Shown here: positions 21,656 to 34,143 of the stretch, piece after piece
Position numbering within the stretch: the stretch's first letter is position 1
Layout of the letters: each line of letters starts with the position of its first letter
Assembly (NCBI GenBank): GCA_037892935.1
Contig: JAYXKI010000009.1
Location: 434,001-498,000, forward strand
DNA length: 64,000 nt
Reading direction: 5' to 3'
Source: Phlebopus portentosus
Taxonomy: Eukaryota > Basidiomycota > Agaricomycetes > Boletales > Boletinellaceae
Position numbers and translations under genes: made by a program
Notes under the pieces: model-generated
Told to the model about the DNA's origin: nothing
What the model saw: the letters and a program-made list of their open reading frames with translations, nothing else
Database searches by the model: none

Positions 21656-23734
21656 TTAACGCAAAGTGATAGAGCCGAAAGACGTACATATCCACCCGAT
21701 CCAACTTTTCCCCATCCTATACTCCCAGTTCGCTTTTGCGTTGCCTAACCACCAGATATTTCCCTCCGTGTGGAGCTCTCCCCATTCCCAATCCCACTCT
21801 TTTCTCTTGGCTCGTCGCTTTCTGTTGTATATAGGATATAAGTGCTCACAGAGCGCGATAGAAAGAAGGCGAGCGATACGTACGGACAATTCCAACATGA
21901 AACTATTCTGGTCAGAATTTCGCTTTCGCGCTCACGCATATGGGATACACCCAACGACTCGACGCTCGTCTCGTTGAAAACAATCATTCGAATGTGCGCT
22001 CCAAGCAAGACGCTGGTAAATAATGAGAAGAAAGCGGAGCTGACGATAACAGTCAGCAAAAACTGGAAAGATCAATAGCCTGTTCGCATACAGTGCAATG
22101 ATAACGAGAATTTGCGGGTCAATACTTTTGCCTGGATCACTTGCGGTCGTTACTTCTTTGGCTAACAGCGTTGCGAAAACCCATAATGTCCATAACGTGC
22201 TCCATTCTAAGAAGTTTACGAAGAACTAAAAACAGTCACAGTCAGTCAGTTATTTTATTAATGAGGAACGGAACTAACTTTGTGATTATATGCTCCAACG
22301 CACTGTCCTATCCCTGTCATACAATTAGCCCACGGAGAATGGGTTTGCAAGAGTGTGATACGTACAAGGGCAGTGATGATCATACATCAGCACACACTAA
22401 CGTAATCCAGAGTAATCTGTCAGTATGTTTACCATACTGCAAACAAGTCTCCTCACAGTCCCACATGCTCTACAATGATGAGCCCTCAGTGGCTTGACGA
22501 TTCCATCCTTCTGGCAATATCTGTACTCAGGAAGCAGCATCGGATACGTCGGTGGACGACGGGAGAACATTGGCGGAGGGAGACCGTCTTCCGCACTTTT
22601 AGTATTCTGAGGAGGCTGATACTCCTTCGCATTCGCATTCGGACTGGGAGTGGAGGTTGGATCGACCATCCTTGCCAAGGGATGTAGAGGGACGCTTCCG
22701 GTTTCAGCAGATGTCACAGCTGTTTCATCTGTGCTTCGTTCGCCTCCGCTGTTATGCCTGACATTTTGGGAATGAGGGCTACTTTCGTATGTAGGCTCTG
22801 GCTCTGACACTCGAACCGGAGTGCGTTTCTTGCTGAGCTTGCGTACCGGAGTCTGAAAGGTAGCATTATGCGAAGAAGGCGGTTCGCGAGGGCGATGCCC
22901 CGCAGCAGGGACGTTCAGATCTGCATGCCTCTCTACATCCATTGGACGCTGTTGGTGAGTGGATGGAGTTTCGTGAGATGGAGACGGTGAAATCTCAGCG
23001 TAAGGAGTTCCACCGATAAAGTCGTCCTCATTCGAACAAAAATCATCATTACTGTCGTAACCATGCCCTCTCGATCGGAAAGCTGAGGGTGCAGTGCGGC
23101 TATATGTCTGATATTCGCTCTGCGGGGCTGGGGATTTCTGGACAAACTGGAGAGCATACAATGCTATTAGCTCGATCCATTGATAAGAACAGCTTGCTGT
23201 GAAATCGCACATCTCTTGCAAATCCTGGAGCTTGAAATAGCAGCTGAAGGGATTAAAGTTTGTTTAAAAGTTGAACTTTCATTAACGTCATTTATTCTCA
23301 CCGTTACATACGTCCACCAGAAGATAAGTCCAAACAAGCAGAACACGATTGTAAATGCCACTGAAATATTGGGTCCATTCAGAACATGAACAAAAGATAG
23401 AAGAATAACACGAACCTCCCATCCCCCTTCCGCCCAAAGCATTCTCATCCCTTCTGAGCATCGGCACGCAAAACCGGCCTATATACACATACCACGCGTA
23501 TCCAGCAACACCAATCACAATCCCGACAGTAAGCTTTCGTTCTACCCAATTTCGCGGTTTGTCTAAGCGCTGCCGACGTTTCATCTCCATACGCTCGGAG
23601 AAGCCGATGAACTTGTGTTTACTACGTCTACGACTAATCTTGCCTCTACCTCGGTTGTCCTCTTTCTGACCTCCATGTTGTTGCGCCTTCGGCTCTGTCG
23701 TTGTGGCGGAAGGAGCGCCATGTTCGACGGTCAT
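21656..23734 (-). CDS. DHHC-type protein S-palmitoyltransferase (PFA family)
   Basis: Transfers palmitate to cysteines of target proteins at endomembranes. From ATG 23734 (MTVEHGAPSATTTEPK) come a basic region, TM1 (LTVGIVIGVAGYAWYVYIG), TM2 (VAFTIVFCLFGLIFWWTYV), and LLFQAPGFARD. A long Ser/Pro-rich loop of roughly 170 residues precedes the catalytic domain YRYCQKDGIVKPLRAHHCRA, then CGT, CVLMYDHHCPWIGQCVGAY and NHK. Introns split it before CVL and inside the Trp codon of HCPW. The motif is intact. TM3-TM4 (FFVNFLEWSTLWTLWVFATL, and ALFLLTVIVSSAFFSLFTSV followed by LLG) are followed by NETSVESL, the TTxE-like motif, and GNIWWLG. TAA at 21656. It is divergent from the small membrane-protein gene 216 bp away. 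Confidence 0.9.
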
Positions 23735-23950
23735 GGACGGTGTACAAGAACAAGATGAAGACCGCCCTTGAGCAGAGGCTGGCTGAGTACAAGAGCCTGA
23801 ACTTTAATTTGTGGCTGCGGGAGGCAATGACGTGCTACACGTGAATTACGTAACTTAAATAGGAATATTTTGCAAATCCTCCGTCGATCACTTACTTACT
23901 CCTCGTCCTTCAATTTCACAACATTCATAGCACATAAGAAATTATTCAAT

Positions 23951-24500
23951 ATGCCGCCTTCAGGAGGTCCGTTTATCCATTCCATAATAATGACTTGGTA
24001 CTGATAACTCTTGGGTATCGCCACATCCATCGCTTTAACAGAACCCCGCGAGTCGCCCAAACCACAACCGATCGGTAACTACCCGCTCATCGCGCTCTTC
24101 ACAATCTGTACACTCTGCGCTCTCTGCCTCATTTGGAGGCGTGCGAATAGCTTGCGTACGGTCGTCGCTCACCAGTACGTCTGCTCTCTCTTCATTTTCA
24201 GAAAGAACTTGCTAATATACACATGCTTGTGCTGTAAATAGACTGAAGACATGGACAGGCGACGAAGGTCGCATTCGCCTCTCGGAGGATGACGGACCGC
24301 CCGCCCGCAGTTTCGTAGATAATAACGATGAGGAGGACGAAGAGGACGCGGAGCCGTTAGCTGTAAGGGTTGAGCGGTTGCGAAGTCAACGTGCGGGGCA
24401 AGAGCCAACAACACCGCCTGCTACGTCGACACCTAAAAATACTTCTTTGCCAACTACACCTGCGACTGGTTCGGGAAGTGATCCATTGCAACTCGCATAA
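23951..24500 (+). CDS. Small single-pass membrane protein with acidic tail, unknown function
   Basis: Three exons keep frame: 23951-23966, 24042-24174 and 24242-24500 (135 residues). The product starts MPPSGEPRESPKPQPIGNYP, has one hydrophobic helix (LIALFTICTLCALCLIW, about residues 21-37) followed by RRANSLRTVVAHQ, then LKTWTGDEGRIRLSEDD, an acidic run NNDEEDEEDAEPL and a Thr/Pro-rich tail ending GSGSDPLQLA. The short cytosol- or lumen-facing N-terminus and positive residues after the helix suggest a tail in the cytosol. No family recognised. The start was chosen because the 16-nt exon 1 ATG follows an A/T-rich leader and splices in frame. Confidence 0.65.
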
Positions 24501-24948
24501 ATCGCTGCTTTATTTTTGTCGTGAGTGTTCACATTGTTGCCTCCACGTACGTTTGGCTGATTGACTGTAATTTTATTCAAGAGTATATATACCCTTTTAT
24601 TATGCTTCATCTCTCCGTGACTTGATACCGATCATCCCATCTCGATGCCCCAGCTGCGTTTGCAATACTCATAATATTTCTTCTTCCTTGTAAACTCAGC
24701 TTCCATCTACGTGCATCCATCTCGTCACCATCAAATGGACAACTCTTGTACTTATATAAAATAAACACGTGCACAGATTTCGTTAAAGGACATGAGTCGT
24801 GCTATGAGGGAATTTAATTTATGGCGTGTACATATCGCTGAAGAGTGGTGTCGTTCAGAAAACGTTTCAAGAGGAAGTAGGTAACTAATCGATAAATCAA
24901 TTCATTTTGCTCGTTCATCCTCGTCCTAGATTTCTTCGCAGAGAGAAT
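24501..24948. other. Convergent intergenic region
   Basis: About 450 bp between the small membrane-protein gene and the GH115 gene, both ending here. Contains AATAAA-like words (AAAATAAACACG near 24757). No gene seen. Confidence 0.45.
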
Positions 24949-27900
24949 TTATAAGCGAACGCTCTCTGGAGGTCCGAGGTAGCTCGTGCGGACGTCGCCT
25001 GTGTCTATAACGATCTTCTGAATCACGACAGCTGGCTCAATCATCCAAATCTTTTAATGCGCCATCAGTACATGTACTCATCATACAAAATCAAAGCATC
25101 AGATGAACAGACCTTCAACGTATGCGCCCCTGGTGCCACCTCGCCCTCACTCGCATTGAAGTTCGTCTGCACGCTCACAATACTATTCGCCACAAACCCA
25201 TCTAGTCCACCCCACCCATCCGGCAGCTCCCCAGGCTCGGCAAGTGGGATGAAATATTCTGACTGCGCAGGCAAGGCATCGAGCTGCACAGCGAATCCCA
25301 GCTGTCTGTCATCTCCATTTGCATTGAGTGAGGGCGAAACAAGGGTCGTCACGTTCAGTAAACCTGTTGTCGGGATGTTGAAAATGAAGAAATCATACTC
25401 TCTGCAATTCTAGATGTCAGTCGCTATTCTCAGATCGAGAACAGGAAACCGGGATGGGGACTCACAGACTTGGCCCCTCGCCGACGCTAAAGTTCGCTCC
25501 ATTATTTGCCAAATGAGGTAGAGGGGTGACGCCCGAGACTGTCCTCCCATACCCGGGCAGCTCTGTCCAGGTCACACCTGAAACGCTTGTATTCCTCGAG
25601 GCATGGGCAGCCTCAATCGAAATCCCTCCATCACTTTCTACAAATCCACTGAACCCTTCCGATACGTTATAGTTTGTCGCAACAAAGTACACAGTGGTAC
25701 TTTGCTTGACCTCATCCTGACCCTCAAGGGTTGCATTGAAGTAGATTGCTGCAGCCTGCGAGCCATTGGAGGCAGGTACTTGACTCCAGTCTACTGTTCC
25801 CTCCACGCGGATCTCCGGGTTCGAAGGTGAAATGGAACCCTCGGTAGGCATGAGCGTCAGCCAGGAGACGTTCGTCGTTGCTGTGAAAGTGAATGCATTT
25901 GGTCCACCAGCTCCGACGTCCACGTATTTCTCCTGGATCGGAGCGTAGCGGTCGAGGTTAAGCGAGTAGAGTGGACAGTTGTAACCTTCGGCGCACTGGT
26001 TGACGTTATCTCCAGGCCTGATTCTCAAACAGTAAATGATAAGTCTAGAAAAAAATGAATAAGCTGGCTCACCACGCCCCACGAGTTCCCTCAGGAGCAA
26101 TCCGCATTGGACCTGCCAGGGCTTCTTTCTTTGCTTGGATCTTTGATACAGGAGGCATACTGGAACATCGGAAAATAAGCATGGAATCAGATGATGTGGA
26201 ACGAGGAACCTCACGTGTTGGCCATGGGCTGCTGCCAGTAATAATACATAACATGTGTCTGGTCCATGATGCTAGTAGCATCGCGAGCTAGTCAGATCAT
26301 CATGTAACTTTTGACGAGTCCATTGACTTACTGATTCCATTTGCCTGTGGAATATCCAGTCCTTTTCTGGTCTTGGTCAAGAGAGAAACTAACGCACCAT
26401 CGAGGATACTATGGTACCAATCCTCAAGCTCATAGTCTTGCGCAAAGAGCTCCTCGACCTGACCTGCGAGATCATTGGTACTCAAACGCGCCTGGGACGC
26501 TCGCAACGTGTTCATGCCTTGATAAATCCACATTGCGCTGAGGACGTAGCTTGCGAGTACTGGATGGTGGACAGTCTGGAAGAATGTCGGTTTCGTCGAT
26601 TCGGGCAGCTTGTCGTAGATGCTCGTGGAAGTTTTGACCAACGCCTCCCAGTCAGCGAGAACAGTATCCGCCCTATAAGAATAGGAATTGTTATAACAGA
26701 TGCTTAAAGGAAAAGAATGTCAAGACACACTCGCGATAGTCAATCAGACTGTAGGTCGTCCCATTGAGCAATTCTGGTTTTCTTCGAGCATTCCATCGCG
26801 TCAAGTTTCCGATGATTTCGGTCACAAGCGATGCATCATTTTCATCAAGCTTGAAGTCTCGCTCGGCCCACTTATGGACAAATGTATCAAGGTTTGCATG
26901 ATTCCACCGAGACGTATCCCAACCGTAAGTCAGGAAGAACTCCGTATTCAATTCGTAAGGCTTGAGATCTCCAACATTGACTATCCATACTGCAGTCGCC
27001 TCGCGCTCGGCTGCGATAGACATTTGTTCGTATGTCTAGCCCGCATTGTAAAAAAATAATCCTTGTTCGGATCAGGACTCATACCTTTGAAATTTGAGTG
27101 CTCTAAAGACCCGAAGAGCCAGAAAGTCAGGGTGAAAGAAACCAGGAACCGAATTTAATCCATACCGTAATCCACTTGTAGTTCCTGGGATCTCCGACCT
27201 GTAAAGTAAATGTGAAACTCCCTTCAGACGTTTCATGAAGAAACAACCTACGAAATCGAACTAAATCGGAAGACAATGTGAATAGACAGACCATGACTTC
27301 AGAGGAGTGTGCATGCGTACATGGTAGTATACACCAGCACCACCGGTTCTATTTCTCTCGCTTTCAATGGGATACCGACGGATGTTCCCCCAGCTGGTGG
27401 AAGAAATATAAGCAATGTCCGTATTTGATAAGATGGAGTCCGTACTGACTTATCATCTGCCCACAGTAGAATAACATCATCAGGAACTCGCATTCCATCC
27501 TCATAGTATCCTTGGACTTCTTTATCTGCAAGAAAGCCGTTGAGGATGCGACAACACGAGCGCGAGGATTATACCACGTACAAAGTGTCCAGAGCTGCGG
27601 AATTGTGGTGACGTCCGATGTATTGAAAACATCTGCCAGAATCTGACGCTGATCGGCGACAATCGTCTCCAGCAAGGCGATATTCGTTGATTCCTCGAGT
27701 GGAACTGTATCGTACTTCCTCAGATTTATCGTTGACGAATTGAACATGTATTACTAACGATCTCCCTCGCCCCGCATGCCAAGAGTGAACAGTGATTCAT
27801 AAGGCCTCGCCCGCTCGGCACCTTCAACGAAATACTTGTATATATTTTCAGAGTTCGATGAATAGTTCCAAGGACCCTCGCCGAAGATGTTCCACTCGTT

Positions 27901-28963
27901 TGGCGAAGAGCGCATCATCGGTTCTTGATGGCTGCGAAAGCAAATTATAAATCAAACTAGTCTTCCGACTACATAAGGACAAATGAACGAACCTTGTCCC
28001 CATTACCACACCATACATGTCCGCAGTGTACTGATTAAGTGTATCATCAAGGGCGAATGCACTACCCCACATAGCCGGCCAGAGATAATTTCCCTTCAGG
28101 CGTAGGATCAACTCGAAGCTAAAAGAATGACATCATGATTATTTGCTGTTCTACAGAAAAAATGAGATGAATTTACAGCTTCGAGTAGAACTTGGAATTG
28201 AATGGCGAATTCATGAAGTACGACCCGGTTCCATTAGAGAACTTTTCCATAACCCAATTCTGAAGAGCGGGTTGTTCGTCATTAATGAAGATTCCCCTGT
28301 ACTTCACTGTGGGAGATCCATGAGAGCATCCGGGACTTGAGATGAAGATACTTTCATGCTTGGTCGTCGGTACATCTGCCCACCTGTAGCGGAGAATTGA
28401 CATTGATAATCTCGGTTTCACTTCGTTCAGTATTGAGTGACTCCTCACCAGTACCAGGGAGATACCCCGAATTGTTCAGAATGGTCGTACAAAGCGAAGA
28501 TCGTGCCTCTCTTGTCCGAACCAACAATAACGTATGCAGAAGACACTCCAGGTAAGGGATTCGAGACTTGTCGCGAGACATAAGCTTCCCACTGCCCACT
28601 GATTGCAGACACATTGAGTTGAGTATTGTTGAGGACCGCGTCTATAAGTGACGAATGGCCAAGCGTGCCGACGATGATGACGGGCGTGTTTGAACTTAGC
28701 GAGCTTGAATCGGATGTTGATACATTTCTGAGCTCTGGCGTTACTCCTGTTACGCGATTGATATCCGCAACGAAGTCAGATGCGGCACGCTGAACCCCAA
28801 GCCAATCATCATCAGAGACATATACTGAAGCAGCTCTTCCATTATCGACAACAGGGAACGACGAATCTGATGCGGCAAACGTCACGCAGGAATCTTGCCC
28901 GAGTGCAGCAACACGAGAGACGAGAGCGAGCAGGAAGCTCGCCTTCGCGAATGACAGAATCAT
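24949..28963 (-). CDS. Secreted family GH115 glycoside hydrolase (xylan alpha-glucuronidase type)
   Basis: GH115 enzymes remove (4-O-methyl-)glucuronic acid side chains from glucuronoxylan. From ATG 28963 the protein has a signal peptide (MILSFAKASFLLALVSRVAA), then conserved blocks AYVIVGSDKRGTIFALYDHS, SPWYWWADVP, KYRGIFINDEQPAL, LILRLKGNYLWPAMWGSAFA and MYGVVMGTSHQEPM. Middle helical exons lie at 26.3-27.7 kb (for example VHHPVLASYVLSAMWIYQGM). The C-terminal beta-sandwich part (VDVGAGGPNAFTFTATTNVS, VEGTVDWSQVPA) ends GAHTLK + IWMIEPAVVIQKIVIDTGDV with TAA at 24949; the last exon is recovered by removing an intron at about 25.05-25.12 kb. There are many short introns and several potential N-glycosylation sites. 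It appears complete; roughly 1,000 residues expected for the family. Confidence 0.9.
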
Positions 28964-29620
28964 CGAGAGAGAAGCGGTTTCGCCGGCAGAAAGCACGCAC
29001 AAAACTCAGCTTTACGGCCCATATCGATTTTTATTTTGCGATTAAGCACGGCGTTGAGAACCGAAAGCGCCTTGGCGAAAGGCTGAGGGACCATCCCGTG
29101 ACCGCGACAAAGGGGTGAACGGGAATTCTTCGGGGCTTGGAAACGGAGGAAAATCGTAATATACTGTAAAATGCAATTCCGGTCGATCGACATTGAAATG
29201 GACGGTCCGGGCGGTCCAAACATGAGATTGTATGGTCTCAATTACGTCCTTTCTCCAGGCAGGTTAAGGACGTGAGGAATACAGTCAAGGCGGGGTAAGA
29301 AGCTTGAGCTTGAACTTCTCTCAAGTCCACTGGTTTGCATGCTTGTCAACCGCCAAGACCATTCGCAAGATGACGCTCCTTGATTATAGGTCAGTACATG
29401 TTTTCAACGATATGGGAGAAAGTAAAGAAATGGGTAACGTCCCGACGCGGCGTGCCATTACATGTTGTAGCCGGATGACTAAGCACGATGAAAATAATAA
29501 TTGCATTGAATTGTTGAAAGCACGATCATTGAATACTACCAATTACATGATTCACGAAAACAAGACAGAAAGCGAGAGAAGAAAAGAGATGGCGTAATCA
29601 AATCGTTAAACCAGTTTCCG
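28964..29620. other. Promoter region of GH115 and NUP98 3' flank
   Basis: About 660 bp between two minus-strand genes. The half near 28964 is the GH115 upstream region. No additional gene is supported; the frames here are short and low in recognisable content. Confidence 0.4.
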
Positions 29621-32600
29621 TTAGAAGTGATCAACATCGAAGGTCCAGGTGCCAGTTTCATGCACATAGGACTGAAATTGTGTGCGCTTCATGTTCGATA
29701 GCTTCCTCAAGTGTTTGATGTAGACTGGGCTCTCCGGGTCCTTCACAGGTTCCCCGGTTGCCTTATCACGGGCCCAGCAGCCGTGAAGAATAATTCGAGC
29801 GCGGACGTTGAGGCCTTCGCCTGGTGGAGGCTTCTCGTCATCACCCATAGCCGACTCCGGGTACACAACTACCTCCCTGTCACCAATGTCTACGAGTTTC
29901 CCAAGTAGATCTTTTAGCCTCGGCAACGTCGTCAAATCCACTGGATCCAAGAACTGGATCTCTCCATACCCCTTCCGGCCCACGACAAGACCTTCGATCG
30001 AAGACAACTCTTGGTTACTCATTTTGCGTAACACTTCGAGTGGCGGCTTGACATAATAATCCCCTTCCTGAAGATCAGATGCATCCTTCTCGGCGGTCGA
30101 AGGCTTCTTTGCAGTTGGCGTGGTCGTAGCAGGTTGCGTCGGTTTAGCAGCAGCTTCCTTCTCCCGGGCAGCCATACTCATGTGAGGATTGAACTCGACT
30201 TTAGAGCCATTAACACCGGAAGCTTTCGCCGTCGCTCGCCCGAACACCTCACTCGGGTCAATCTTTTTATCCAGCACGAGTTTCTTCGGGCTGAATCTGC
30301 CGTCGCTTCCGAGCGATGTGCTCTTCATAAAGGACTCAGGGCCAAGAAGACCCCTGCTATCAGACCTGCTGAGAGCGAGAGAGGTCGGTCCATTTCTTGA
30401 ACGTGCCGCTGAAGCCGAAAGACCATTGCCCCTGCTCAGCCCCGCAGCAGATTGTGAGACGCCAAATCCGCGCAGTTTCCCCGTGTTAGTCAGACGGGAT
30501 GTCGATATGCCAAGAGGAGTCCGCGTCGGAACATCGATAAAGAAGCTCGACACCTTCTTCGGTGGGGGAGCTAAGGAAACGGGCTGCGAGCTATTGAGTA
30601 AGCTGAATATAGGTAGATTTTCTTGAACGGGTTGTGCCACAGATGCCGTCAATGTTCCCGAGCTCTGTGGGCCCCCTGCGCCAGCCATGGACTGTCCTAA
30701 TCCCCCGCCGGTCCCACCAAGAGTACTCGACCCAAGAAATGAGCTCCCAAACCCAGTTGAAGCTGGTTGTGCGGTCGATTGACCAAAAGTGGTCGTAGTA
30801 GCAGGCTTTTGCCCAAACAGTCCGAAAGCGTTTGTTCCAGGTGCAGCCTGCTGGTTCGTTTGTCCCAGAGGTTGGCCAAATAGGCCCGTTGTCGGCTGTG
30901 CAGTACCAGTATTTGCGTTCTGGTTGGTTGACCCGAACAGACCAGTGCCAAACGCTACGCATGAGGAAGTTACAAATGAACAGGTCAGCCAATGCAGCAG
31001 ATTCGACATACCTGGCTTATTCTGATTAGTGTTTCCGAACAGACCCGTCCCGGTGCCCCCACCAAATAAGTTCGTAGAAGGTTGTGTTGCTGGTTGTCCA
31101 AAGACTAGACCGCTCTATATCAGATAGAATCCTCCCCAAGAGAAACTTCAACACTTACGGCCTGTCGGTTGCGCGCCTTGTTGTCCGGGTTGGCCCTGTT
31201 GCTGCTGTTGCTGGGTATTTTGACCAAACAATCCGGTACCTGTCCCAGTGCCTCCAAATAGCCCGGTCGAAGGCTGTTGAGGTTGTTGCTGGTTGGGCTG
31301 TGGTTGTTGTTGCTGATTAGTCTGGCCAAACAGGCCGAACCCTGTGGTTCCAGGCTGTGAAAGAGGTTGACCAAAGGCTGGTTTGTTGGCGTTTGCTCCT
31401 GCAAACCATCAGAAGCATGCACGTTTTTATCACACTGCTTACTTACCAAAAGAGCCAAATGCAGATGTTCCTTGATTCTGATTCGCAGGTTGCCCGAACA
31501 GTCCAGTTGATGGCTGTCCTGCAGGTTGAGTGGCAGTTTGTCCGAATCCAGTCCCCGAACCAAAAGTACTTGTCCCAGACGTCTGGCCAAAGCCACCAAA
31601 CGGCTTTGGTTGGTTCGCAGTCTGACCGAATCCACCGAACCCGGTAGTCCCAGTTTGCGGCTGCGGCTGCTGTTGCTGTTGCTGCTGAGCATTCTGGCCG
31701 AACGCGCTGGTCCCGCCAAACAAGCCAGTGGATACAGGTGGTTGTTGCTGTTGCTGGGGATTTTGACCAAAGCCGCCAAAGCCAGTGGTTCCAGTCCCAG
31801 AGCCGAATGCTGATGGCTGTGATGTCGAAGGCTGGCCAAAAGCTCCGAAGCCGGTTGATTGAGTCGGCTGTTGTTGTTGTTGCTGTTGCTGTTGCTGCTG
31901 CTGCTGCTGCTGATTCTGTTGGCCAAAGCCGCCAAAAGCGCTCGTGCCAGTGGCGGGTTGGCCGAATGCAGTTGTCGTTGACTGCGAAGGCGCTAATCCA
32001 AATGTTGCGGACTGGCCAAACGCTCCTGCGGTTTTGCGCCCTTGAAGATAGTCTTGAACGCGGACTTCCTGGAAGTCGGATTAAGGTCAGGAATCTAGGA
32101 ACAAACCATAGAAAAATCAATTACCTCAAAAGAAGTCCCGCGGTACGCTGGCATGCAGCTGATGCTTTGATAATTGAGGGTGACAGCCGGAGCATTCGCA
32201 TCTTTCTCAGAGTAAACTTGATAAGGAGGATTTGAAGATCCAGTGGTCACTGGAGGAACGGTCCCGTCTGTGCCTGTAGTTGGCCCTGGTGAGGAGGAAT
32301 AAAGAAAATCAGTACAACTTCTTGCGCAGGAATTTCCCGTAAATAAATGCGCAGTGAGAAAGGTAGCAATAATTACTGAGCGGACGCACCTGTTGATGTG
32401 CTACCAAACCCTGTGGTCGGAGCCGCAGGCTTCTGACCAAACAAACCAGTACCAGTTGAACCAAATGTGCTGGTCCCTCCCGCAGGCTGACCGAAGGCGG
32501 ACGTGGTCCCGGTGCCTGCCTGCCCGAACGTACTACTACCACTTCCAAATGCTGACGTGCCGGTTCCGCCTGCACCAAAACCGCCAAAGCCGGAAGGCTT

Positions 32601-33074
32601 TGCGCCAAAAGCAGAGGTTCCGGACCCAAACGACGAACCTAGGTCGGATTCAGTACATTCCGTCTTTAGAGAGGTGAAGAATAAAGGTTTACCAAACCCA
32701 GTTGAGCCCGTCGTGCCTGTGTTAGAGGTCCCTCCGAACATCGGGTTCACAGGTGGTTGTTGTTGTGTCTGGCCGAACGCGCCAAATCCTAAGACCCGAT
32801 TCGCGCCGCGATATCAAGAGAGAAAGACGCAAAATGTATGAACGAGCCACGATTTTCAGCCAGTGTGTTAGATAAGTGGGTAGAGAAAGGAAAACACGCG
32901 GTTAGCATGCTGTTGACGAGGCTAGTCACAATTGATCAACAAGGACGCACCCGGAGTTCCACCTGAACCAAACGCGCTAGGTTGTTGCTGCCCGAACGCA
33001 GACGTTCCCGGTTGCGGTGGTTGCTGCTGCTGCTGGTTCTGCTGAGGATTCGTCCATGAGGTGTTGCCAAACAT
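29621..33074 (-). CDS. NUP98: Nup98-type FG nucleoporin (Nup98/Nup100/Nup116 family)
   Basis: Central-channel component of the nuclear pore. The ATG at 33074 gives MFGNTSWTNPQQNQQQQQPP, then GLFG/FG repeats over most of 30.8-33.0 kb. Within them is a GLEBS (Gle2-binding) segment, NYQSISCMPAYRGTSFE + VRVQDYLQGRK, at about 32.03-32.20 kb. A basic linker follows, then the autopeptidase domain from about 30.06 kb (YYVKPPLEVLRKMSNQELSS, VVGRKGYGEIQFLDPVDL, LNVRARIILHGCW) ending GTWTFDVDHF and TAA at 29621. In proteins made as Nup98-Nup96 precursors, cleavage occurs after this HF before Ser. Here the reading frame stops exactly at HF, as in yeast Nup100/Nup116, so no Nup96 is attached. A Gln-15 tract is encoded at about 31.87-31.91 kb. 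Confidence 0.92.
31869..31913 (-). repeat. CAG/CAA trinucleotide tract (Gln-15) in NUP98
   Basis: Fifteen consecutive CAG or CAA codons on the minus strand, interrupted afterwards by one Asn. A candidate length-variable microsatellite between FG repeats. Confidence 0.85.
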
Positions 33075-34143
33075 TGTGGATAGGGGACGAGAACGAGGAT
33101 GAGGAAGACCATATCGTGCGTTTTGACTTGTCCTTTAGTGTAAGCGTGGGAATGGTTAGTCAGCCGAACTGGGCCACAACTTGAACAAAGGACTTGACTC
33201 GTTCACTCTCATTTCGATGTGACTCTAATGACCGGAGTCATCTACGATGAACATAACTCATTCACAGGACGCACTTATTTGTCTCCGGTCTCGGAGGACT
33301 TTGCTCATTACGTAAATCGGCAAAATTATTAATTATTGTTAAAAACTGCGATTTATCCCTCCAAGAGGAAAGACCCTGGAAAGAATTAAGACTACAGAGG
33401 GGAGAAGCCTCTAGCACGCAGTATAATGTCTACTACATTACTGATTGTTTCCAGTCTCGGATTTGCTCCGATTGATAGTGGTGACGTTCCGGTCCTTGTA
33501 GCAAGTCTCGCAGAAGAATGGGCAGCGGCTCTGGGGAGAACAGGCGTGATTCACTATAGTCACCTTTTTCAGTCGCGCAGAAATAGGCACTGTCGGCGGA
33601 TGCAGAAATATTCGCCACCCTGGCATCCTTCTTCGCAGCCGATCGCCTGAGCTCTGGGTTAAAAAGCCCGTGCACCTGCCAATGATTCAACCCATGCCTA
33701 TATATCTGCATTTCACGACACAGGCCACTTTCGTCCAAGAAGCACGGATTGCTTGCTAACAGAAGAGTGTTGCAAATTTTCGCTCCTCGTCTAGAGATTT
33801 TTGCGAGCGGAGGGTGGCGGAGTGCAAGTTGTGCTTATACAATCTCATATCTGTAGTCTCTGCGTATGTACATACATTGTTACCTTTCACTGGTCAGAAA
33901 GTCTTCAGACTTTGTGGTTTCTCCTCAATGTAGTAAACAGAATGATGGTATCTGGATGCCTCGAGGTGTCCAGTTCTTCAAGAAACTGATCCGGGTACAG
34001 ACAAACAAAAGTTCAGTTCCGTTTAATCAGCATTTCAAAGCAAGAATAAAGCAAGGACAAAGCAAGGACAAAGCACGAACACAGCGATCATATGGTTATC
34101 GATAAGTCTAAGTCGGTAGACGCTTCCTCATCCGCGCACCGTG
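33075..34143. other. Intergenic region upstream of NUP98
   Basis: About 1.07 kb. The first few hundred bases should contain the NUP98 promoter. Two overlapping short frames on opposite strands at 33.43-33.74 kb show no recognisable domain. A short tandem repeat (AAGCAAGGACA twice) lies at about 34050-34070. Confidence 0.4.

Noticed and set aside
31120..32677. Several 90-270-codon frames on both strands over the NUP98 FG region
   Set aside because: They are shadows of the FG/Gln-rich repeats in other frames. Only the frame with GLFG repeats joins to the GLEBS and autopeptidase parts.
33433..33738. Opposing short frames (74 and 101 codons) upstream of NUP98
   Set aside because: No recognisable motif, and they overlap each other on opposite strands in a promoter region.
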